A stretch of DNA of 64,000 nucleotides from CAWIKY01 sp963836905 (GTDB taxonomy: Bacteria > Pseudomonadota > Alphaproteobacteria > Caulobacterales > Hyphomonadaceae), in NCBI GenBank assembly GCA_963836905.1, contig CAWIKY010000006.1, forward strand, positions 1,240,001 through 1,304,000, given 5' to 3'. Each line of letters begins with the position of its first letter. Positions within the stretch are counted from its first letter, which is position 1. The notes beneath the pieces were generated by a model. The model saw nothing but the letters and a program-made list of their open reading frames with translations, had not been told where the DNA came from and did no database searches. Positions 58,986 through 64,000 of this stretch are shown in pieces. A program made the position numbers and the translations under genes.

Positions 58986-61240
58986 AGCGCATGCTCCTCC
59001 GAGAGAGACCAACTTGAACGTGTTTCGGCCGACGGCCCGTCAACGGGTAGAAAAACGGATACCCGTGCACCGGTACGTCCATCTTTTCTGTCGAACAGGG
59101 ACAGATGACCGCCGTGATCGAGAATGATCCGCTCGACGATAGCGAGGCCCAGACCGACGCCCTCGTTGCGCGTGGTGTAGTATGGCTCCAGCAAGGCCTC
59201 GCGACCGGCAGCGGGAAAACCCGGACCGGTATCTTCAATATCGAGCCTGACAGTATCGCCCTCAATCTGTGCCGTTATCTCGATTTCAAGTGGACCGTGT
59301 TCGACTTCGTCATGCCGTCGCAGGACCGCCTCTCCGGCGTTCTTGACAATGTTCATGAGGACCTGACCGATAAGCCGTTCGTCAGCGACGATTTCCTGCA
59401 CGCCTTCGATATTCTTCACGGAATAATTGATTGACGGGTTTACCAGCCTCGCCGCGAAGACAGAGCTTTTTACCAGAGCCCAAAGGTCGAAGGTTTTGAC
59501 GTCCGGCTTCGGCATCCGCGCAAAGGACGAAAACTCTTCAACCATGCGTCCAATATCGGAGACCTGCCGGAGTATCGTTTCCGTACATTTCTCGAAGACT
59601 GTATCTTCGTCCCCAGCAAGATGACGGTACCGGCGTTGCAGTCGCTCAGTCGACAGCTGTATGGGCGTCAACGGATTTCGGATCTCGTGCGCGATCCTTC
59701 GCGCGACGTCTCTCCATGCCGTTTGCCTCTGTGCACTTATCAACCGCGTTGTATCGTCGAACGTAATGACGCTCCCGTGTCCGCTCTCCAGGACAGTCGG
59801 AGCAATTCTGACAAGGAAGTGACGCTTCACACCATCGCGATCCTGCACAATCGCAGCTTCGTCACCCTCTCCCGTGTCGCGTGCCCTCCGAGCGAGCCCA
59901 TACAGACCGGTCGACACATCGAACAAACGCTTGCCCGACAGATCATCTTCGGAACCCAGCAGTGCTCCTGCCGATGAGTTTGCCAGTATGATGTTTGAGG
60001 ACTCGTCAATAAGCATGACCCCGGCGCTGACACTCTGGAGGACAGTACTGATGAACTCTGATCGCTGCTCGGCATCGCGGCGCGCCGCCTGAATCGTCTT
60101 TCGTTGGTGAGAAAGCTGCTCCGTCATCGCATTGAACGAGTCAGTCAGATGGGACACTTCGTTCTGTGTCTTCACGCGCGGCAGCCTTACGGCCAAATCA
60201 CCATGTCGGACAGCATCCGCGGCGCGCGCGAGCCTGACAACAGGCTCGGATATTCCTGTAGCGGCCTTCAAGCCGTATCTCAGCGAGAACAGCAGGATCA
60301 AAACGGTGATCTCTACGAAGCCCAACATGAAAATTGTACGTAAGCGCCTGCTACTTTCGCCTGCCTGCCGGTATTCCTCCAGCATCCTGTCGGCACGGAC
60401 GAGGCTGTCCGTCCATGCGCGGTCTACCGGACGTGAAACGAGCAGGTAGATGTCATCGTACTGATCCAGCGGGAACACCGCCCTGAACCGGGACTCATCT
60501 TCATCGAACACAAGCGAAACACTTTCCGTGCTCGCTGAGGCGATATCTTCTGCGGACGGAGCCCGGTAGGCGCTTTCCGGACCGCCGACCACGAGCGTGC
60601 CATCACTACGTATCAGCCATGCTTGATTGAAACTGCGAAACGTTGCTTGCTCGCGCAAATATTGAGCAAACTTCTCGGGTTCGGTTTCGAACCCGCGAAC
60701 CGCGCGGTTCAGGTCGATCGCCATGACGCCGACCTGAACCCTGATATCGTTCGCAATCGCCTCGACATTGGATCGGGCGATTGTAGCCCCTTCTTCAACG
60801 ATGGAACGCACCCGGTCACTGAACCAGTCATCAATCCCGCGGTTGAGAGACGTTCCCAGAAAGACTGCTACAAGCACAGCCGGAACGGAAGCGGCCAGTC
60901 CGAACATGATAGCAAACCGCCGCGCCAGACTGTTCTTGTGAACGGGTGTTTCTTGGCGGAGCAGAGTGAAAACGTCAGCGCCAACTGCGAAGGTCAAAGC
61001 GACAATGAGGACACCGTTGACTCCGAGAAGCCAGACCATGCTTCGGCTCGCAGGCCCGATAGGCCCGAAACCTGAAATCGAGACCAGCGTGACCATAACC
61101 GCGATGACGGCCGCAAGAAGAAACAGAAACCGCAAAATTCGGCTCGGACTGCTTCCGTCAATTTCGGGCAGGGACAGAATGCCTGAGCGGAGCGTCAAAA
61201 CGATCAATATCCATAACGTCTGGTGTCGCCTCAGCATCAC
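58982..61240 (-). CDS. ntrY: Sensor histidine kinase NtrY
   Basis: 752-aa membrane kinase. Three or four N-terminal helices (about residues 10-115), a periplasmic sensor region (~115-310), another helix (FMLGFVEITVLILLFSLRYGL), a HAMP domain, a PAS domain, H box RIAHEIRNPLTPIQLSTERLQRR, N box MNIVKNAGEAVLRR and G boxes IEDTGPGFP and GVGLGLAIVERII. With NtrX it controls nitrogen, redox and envelope functions in alphaproteobacteria. Two consecutive ATG codons begin it. Confidence 0.94.
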   Translation of the reverse strand: MMLRRHQTLWILIVLTLRSGILSLPEIDGSSPSRILRFLFLLAAVIAVMVTLVSISGFGPIGPASRSMVWLLGVNGVLIVALTFAVGADVFTLLRQETPVHKNSLARRFAIMFGLAASVPAVLVAVFLGTSLNRGIDDWFSDRVRSIVEEGATIARSNVEAIANDIRVQVGVMAIDLNRAVRGFETEPEKFAQYLREQATFRSFNQAWLIRSDGTLVVGGPESAYRAPSAEDIASASTESVSLVFDEDESRFRAVFPLDQYDDIYLLVSRPVDRAWTDSLVRADRMLEEYRQAGESSRRLRTIFMLGFVEITVLILLFSLRYGLKAATGISEPVVRLARAADAVRHGDLAVRLPRVKTQNEVSHLTDSFNAMTEQLSHQRKTIQAARRDAEQRSEFISTVLQSVSAGVMLIDESSNIILANSSAGALLGSEDDLSGKRLFDVSTGLYGLARRARDTGEGDEAAIVQDRDGVKRHFLVRIAPTVLESGHGSVITFDDTTRLISAQRQTAWRDVARRIAHEIRNPLTPIQLSTERLQRRYRHLAGDEDTVFEKCTETILRQVSDIGRMVEEFSSFARMPKPDVKTFDLWALVKSSVFAARLVNPSINYSVKNIEGVQEIVADERLIGQVLMNIVKNAGEAVLRRHDEVEHGPLEIEITAQIEGDTVRLDIEDTGPGFPAAGREALLEPYYTTRNEGVGLGLAIVERIILDHGGHLSLFDRKDGRTGARVSVFLPVDGPSAETRSSWSLSEEHAL

Positions 61241-61438
61241 ACTGTTACAGTTTTAGCACAAGTCACCTTCCACAGGTGCGGGATTAATATGGGTTAGCGT
61301 CCGAGGGAGATGGTGGAGCGCCTTTGCCAATCGTTTCAATTGGCACCTAGACGCACTTGTCTTAGCCTTGCGACATCGCCTACCTGTCAGACACGTGATA
61401 GCGGCTTATATGTAGACCAGTCATTCAAGGAGTTCGTT

Positions 61439-61567
61439 ATGGGACCGGAAGTCAGCGAAACCGAAGCCAAACAGGGAGAGAAACGCTCTCAAATGCCTGT
61501 CATTCTTGGTCTGTCCACAATAGGCGCGGCGATCGTACTGGCGATCCTGCTTGCATTTTTCCTGTAG
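61439..61567 (+). CDS. Small single-pass membrane protein (42 aa)
   Basis: Begins at the ATG 61439, 6 bp after AAGGAG, a strong ribosome site; upstream in-frame residues are Cys/Arg-rich and unlikely. A charged N-terminus (GPEVSETEAKQGEKRSQ) precedes one helix, VILGLSTIGAAIVLAILLAFF, at the very C-terminus. Followed 28 bp later by a strong bidirectional terminator, which supports a real transcript. Function unknown. Confidence 0.6.
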   Translation: MGPEVSETEAKQGEKRSQMPVILGLSTIGAAIVLAILLAFFL

Positions 61568-61590
61568 CAGCAAGCGCTCTCGGATCGTTA

Positions 61591-61616
61591 AAAAAGGGGC
61601 CTTTCGGCCCCTTTTT
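61591..61616. terminator. Bidirectional rho-independent terminator
   Basis: GGGGCC-TTTC-GGCCCC stem (61596-61611) flanked by an A-run before and TTTTT after, so it can end both the 42-aa gene (+) and phyR (-). Confidence 0.85.
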
Positions 61617-61641
61617 CTTGTTCTGCAGACTATATGCCGTG

Positions 61642-62424
61642 TCAGGCGGCAACTTCGGCCTCATTGAAGAAGAGCGCCTGGCCAATCGCTGCCTTGACGG
61701 TTTCCGGCTGAAACGGTTTGGTGATGAGAAAGGCCGGTTCGTGTCGTTCCCCTGTCAGGAGACGTTCCGGATACGCCGTGATGAAGATCACCGGCATGTC
61801 GAAGTCTTCCAGAATTGTTGCGACAGCATCAATACCCGAAGAACCGTCTGCCAGCTGAATATCCGCCAGGATAAGTTTGGGCGGATTATCCCGGGCCGCA
61901 GCGACTGCTTCATCCCTTGTGGTGCAGATTGCTGTCACCTCATGACCAAGATCCATAACCAGCGCCTCAATGTCGGCAGCGATAATTGGCTCGTCCTCGA
62001 TAATCATGACAGTCGTTGCAAGCGCGCTCTCGATATCGCGTTGGGCATCGGAGATCAGGGAACGCACTTCGCTGGCATCCGTCGAAAGGATGCTGGCGGT
62101 CTGCGACATCGAAAAACCTTCGACTGCGGTGAGCAGGAATGCCTGACGGTTTCGCGGAGAAATCCGGGCTACTTTACCGGATACGCCCGGCATGCTGTCT
62201 TCGCGGGGTTGAAGAAGTCCGCCGGAGCTCTCCCATATTGACTGAAAAACACGAAAAAGCGCCACTTTTGGCTCAAGCTTCTCGTGCAGTTCCGCCTCTC
62301 CTGCGACAAGCGCTTCGAGCGCAGCGCGTACATAGGCATCTCCGCTCTTCTGCTCACCGACGAGCGCGCGTGCATATCTGCGCAAAAAAGGAATTTCCGG
62401 CCCAAGCGTTTGAACAAGGCTCAT
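61642..62424 (-). CDS. phyR: General stress response anti-anti-sigma regulator PhyR
   Basis: 260 aa. Residues ~1-130 are a sigma-like domain (region 2-like start FLRRYARALVGEQKSGDAYVRAALEAL; region 4-like SPRNRQAFLLTAVEGFSMSQTASIL) and ~135-255 a receiver with VMIIEDEPIIAADIEALV, Asp in LILADIQLADGSSG and Lys in FLITKPFQPET. When phosphorylated it binds NepR and frees EcfG. An EcfG-type promoter lies upstream on its strand, implying positive feedback. Divergent from nepR-ecfG. Confidence 0.95.
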   Translation of the reverse strand: MSLVQTLGPEIPFLRRYARALVGEQKSGDAYVRAALEALVAGEAELHEKLEPKVALFRVFQSIWESSGGLLQPREDSMPGVSGKVARISPRNRQAFLLTAVEGFSMSQTASILSTDASEVRSLISDAQRDIESALATTVMIIEDEPIIAADIEALVMDLGHEVTAICTTRDEAVAAARDNPPKLILADIQLADGSSGIDAVATILEDFDMPVIFITAYPERLLTGERHEPAFLITKPFQPETVKAAIGQALFFNEAEVAA

Positions 62425-62465
62425 CTGGATATGTCTCCCATCCCGATACTAGAGAACATGTCGGT

Positions 62466-62490
62466 AACGGGGTATAGCAAGGTTCGTTCC
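62466..62490 (-). promoter_or_regulatory. EcfG-type promoter of phyR
   Basis: Minus-strand GGAAC (62490-62486), 16-bp spacer, CGTT (62469-62466); an exact match to the alphaproteobacterial sigma-EcfG consensus, about 42 bp before the phyR start. Confidence 0.8.
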
Positions 62491-62510
62491 TTGAAAGGGG
62501 AAAATATTCT

Positions 62511-62535
62511 GGAACCATCCGACGCCGGGAACGTT
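62511..62535 (+). promoter_or_regulatory. EcfG-type promoter of nepR-ecfG
   Basis: GGAAC (62511-62515), 16-bp spacer, CGTT (62532-62535). Mirrors the divergent phyR promoter 20 bp away and would make the sigma factor autoregulated. Confidence 0.82.
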
Positions 62536-62560
62536 GGAGCAAGGATTGAGGGACTTAGGT

Positions 62561-62761
62561 ATGCCAGCGGCATTTTCGGGCGAGAAGCAGAATATGGAAA
62601 AACGCATGACGCCCTCTTCGGCCAAGAGGCGACAGAGCGGCATCGGCGACAAGCTTCGCCAGATATACGATGATGTTGTGAACGAACCCGTTCCGGACGA
62701 CTTCCTGAACCTGCTCAAAGATGCCGATGAAGCGGCGTCCAAACGTTCAGAGAAGAAATAG
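62561..62761 (+). CDS. nepR: Anti-sigma factor NepR
   Basis: Short helical anti-sigma protein of the general stress response. The conserved core IGDKLRQIYDDVVNEPVPDDFLNLLKDAD is in the C-terminal half (seen here in two pieces, GIGDKLRQIYDDVV and NEPVPDDFLNLLKDAD). Start uncertain: ATG 62561 gives 66 aa, ATG 62594 gives 55 aa; both lie downstream of the EcfG promoter. An earlier codon at 62534 overlaps the promoter and is unlikely. Ends 8 bp before ecfG. Confidence 0.88.
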   Translation: MPAAFSGEKQNMEKRMTPSSAKRRQSGIGDKLRQIYDDVVNEPVPDDFLNLLKDADEAASKRSEKK

Positions 62762-62769
62762 GCGCTCAG

Positions 62770-63384
62770 ATGGAACTCAATGATGAAGAGTTCAAAGCGG
62801 ATATAACCGCCTTGATCCCCCACCTTCGCGCTTTTGCCCGCAGTCTCTGCGGCAACGCAACGTTTGCCGATGACCTGGCTCAGGAAACGCTCGTGAAGGC
62901 CTGGAAGGCACGCGCGTCTTTTGAAGCGGGTACCAGTATGAAAGCGTGGACTTTCATGATCCTGCGCAACCACTATTATTCGGAAAAACGCCGGAGCTGG
63001 CGGTCAACGCCGCTCGATAGCGAGATGGCAGAGAATACGCTCGTGGCAGCTGACAACCCCAGCGATTCCGTTGAGCTATTGTCACTCCGGAATGCCATGT
63101 TGAAACTGCCCGAGGATCAACGGGAAGCGCTGATCCTCGTTGGAGCCGGCGGACTGCCGTATGAGGAAGTCGCCCAGATTTGCGGGTGTGCGGTCGGGAC
63201 GATAAAGAGCCGTGTCAGCCGAGCTCGCAAGTCGCTCGAATTGATGATCGAAAGCGAACCGATGGTCCCAAGGGACGGCGATCGGTTGTCTGCCCAACAC
63301 GCATTTGACGATATTCTGGAACAGGCCAACGCCATGGCTAAAGGACGCGCAGGCCATGGTCAGAAAGTCGACACGGAGGTTTAA
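62770..63384 (+). CDS. ecfG: RNA polymerase sigma factor EcfG (ECF15)
   Basis: 204 aa. Region 2: ALIPHLRAFARSLCGNATFADDLAQETLVKAW; region 4: LRNAMLKLPEDQREALILVGAGGLPYEEVAQICGCAVGTIKSRVSRARKSL with the recognition helix. A ~45-residue extension follows region 4. Directs transcription from GGAAC-N16/17-CGTT promoters under general stress, released when PhyR captures NepR. Confidence 0.94.
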   Translation: MELNDEEFKADITALIPHLRAFARSLCGNATFADDLAQETLVKAWKARASFEAGTSMKAWTFMILRNHYYSEKRRSWRSTPLDSEMAENTLVAADNPSDSVELLSLRNAMLKLPEDQREALILVGAGGLPYEEVAQICGCAVGTIKSRVSRARKSLELMIESEPMVPRDGDRLSAQHAFDDILEQANAMAKGRAGHGQKVDTEV

Positions 63385-64000
63385 GCGACCTCCCCTACAA
63401 GGTGCCCTGATTGTCGCGTTGGGTCTGGCCATGTCGCCGATGCTGCTCGTCGGCGCGTGGCAGTTTTTTTCGAATGCTCGTTCCGACGCGGCGCGGGAGC
63501 GGGCCGACTATCAGGTCATTGCCGGTGCAGCGGCAAGTGACGCGAAAACTTTCATCGTCGCTACGAAGCAGCTTCTTGAAACAGTGAATATCCTCGCTGC
63601 CGATCAGGACTGCGGTCCCGGATTTGCGAACCTGCTCGACAGACTGGGCGGATACACCAACATTGTTCTGTCGGACCAGAACGGCGTCCCGGTGTGTGTC
63701 GCAAGTGGCGCGTTTGAGGAGGGTTTTTCAGCGCGCGGAAACCCTTGGTTCGAACGACTGCGAGACGGTGAGCGTTTCGTTATCTCAGCCGCGTTTGAAG
63801 GCCAGATTTCCAGACAGGAAATCCTGTCGATAAGTAAGCGCCTGGAAGACCCTGCGGGCAACTTCAGTGGAACCCTGGCCTTCGGTCTGCCGGTTTCAAA
63901 CCTGATTGAGTCGCTGGACGACAGATGGTTTCCGTCGAATGCGAAAGTGGCGATTATCGATTCCGCAGGACAAGTGCTTGGTTCGGATGAGCTAGCGTCT
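63356..64000 (+). CDS. Membrane sensor protein, probable HWE-type histidine kinase of the stress cluster (3' end outside window)
   Basis: Runs off the right edge after 215 codons. ATG at 63356 overlaps ecfG by 29 bp; a later start (63430) would cut into the helix. Basic N-terminus (MVRKSTRRFKRPP), a transmembrane helix at about residues 15-38, then a periplasmic sensor region with DQDCGPGFANLLDRLGG, NIVLSDQNGVPVCVASG and GNPWFERLRDGERFVISA, like dCache/single-Cache sensor domains. In this genomic position a PhyK-type kinase that phosphorylates PhyR is expected, but the kinase domain is not in the window. Confidence 0.7.
   Translation, partial: MVRKSTRRFKRPPLQGALIVALGLAMSPMLLVGAWQFFSNARSDAARERADYQVIAGAAASDAKTFIVATKQLLETVNILAADQDCGPGFANLLDRLGGYTNIVLSDQNGVPVCVASGAFEEGFSARGNPWFERLRDGERFVISAAFEGQISRQEILSISKRLEDPAGNFSGTLAFGLPVSNLIESLDDRWFPSNAKVAIIDSAGQVLGSDELAS

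Overview
The window is chromosomal DNA from an alphaproteobacterium. Indicators: the PhyR-NepR-EcfG general stress cluster with GGAAC-N16-CGTT promoters, ntrYX beside trkA/trkH-hfq-hflX, a fused IspDF, TrmFO, an imuA-imuB-dnaE2 mutasome, and GAAC-N7-GAAC LexA boxes. Family-level placement is not certain from this stretch.

Layout. 1-17.7 kb is housekeeping: pcm (cut by the left edge), yajC-secD-secF, sodB, a phytoene/squalene-synthase-like protein, trmFO, a membrane protein, uvrA/ssb (divergent, sharing an SOS box), gyrA, coaD, a cyclophilin, queA-tgt and tRNA-Lys(TTT). 17.79-31.35 kb is a ~13.5-kb integrative island in the tRNA-Lys gene, bounded by 45-bp direct repeats. It carries a tyrosine integrase, a duplicated cassette with diverged iteron-like repeats, and a complete type II-C CRISPR-Cas system (divergent tracrRNA, cas9, cas1, cas2, 69 repeats and 68 spacers). 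31.4-37.9 kb holds an acyltransferase, cinA-like pncC, ispDF, dusB, ntrB and ntrC. 37.9-43.4 kb is the SOS-controlled imuA-imuB-dnaE2 operon. 43.5-53.1 kb holds a TetR regulator, a CPBP protease, tRNA-Ser(TGA), rlpA, a D,D-carboxypeptidase, tmk-holB-tatD-MBL hydrolase, an MFS transporter and mazG. 53.1-61.2 kb (minus strand) is ntrY-ntrX-trkA-trkH-hfq-hflX. 61.4-64.0 kb is a 42-aa membrane peptide and the general stress cluster phyR / nepR-ecfG / sensor kinase (cut by the right edge).

How the genes work together. In the island, the tracrRNA runs leftwards from the cas9 upstream region and its anti-repeat matches the CRISPR repeat read on the minus strand, so Cas9, tracrRNA and the array form one coherent interference module; Cas1-Cas2 would add spacers. 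Two spacers differ only at third codon positions and would encode the same decapeptide, so the system appears to have sampled the same conserved gene from two diverged invaders.

A caution: at least seven genes (secD, ntrB, ntrC, a TetR gene, a CPBP gene, tmk and an MFS gene) are interrupted by apparent frameshifts. Some of these should be essential, so uncorrected sequencing indels are the likeliest explanation; such genes are given as single features over both fragments.
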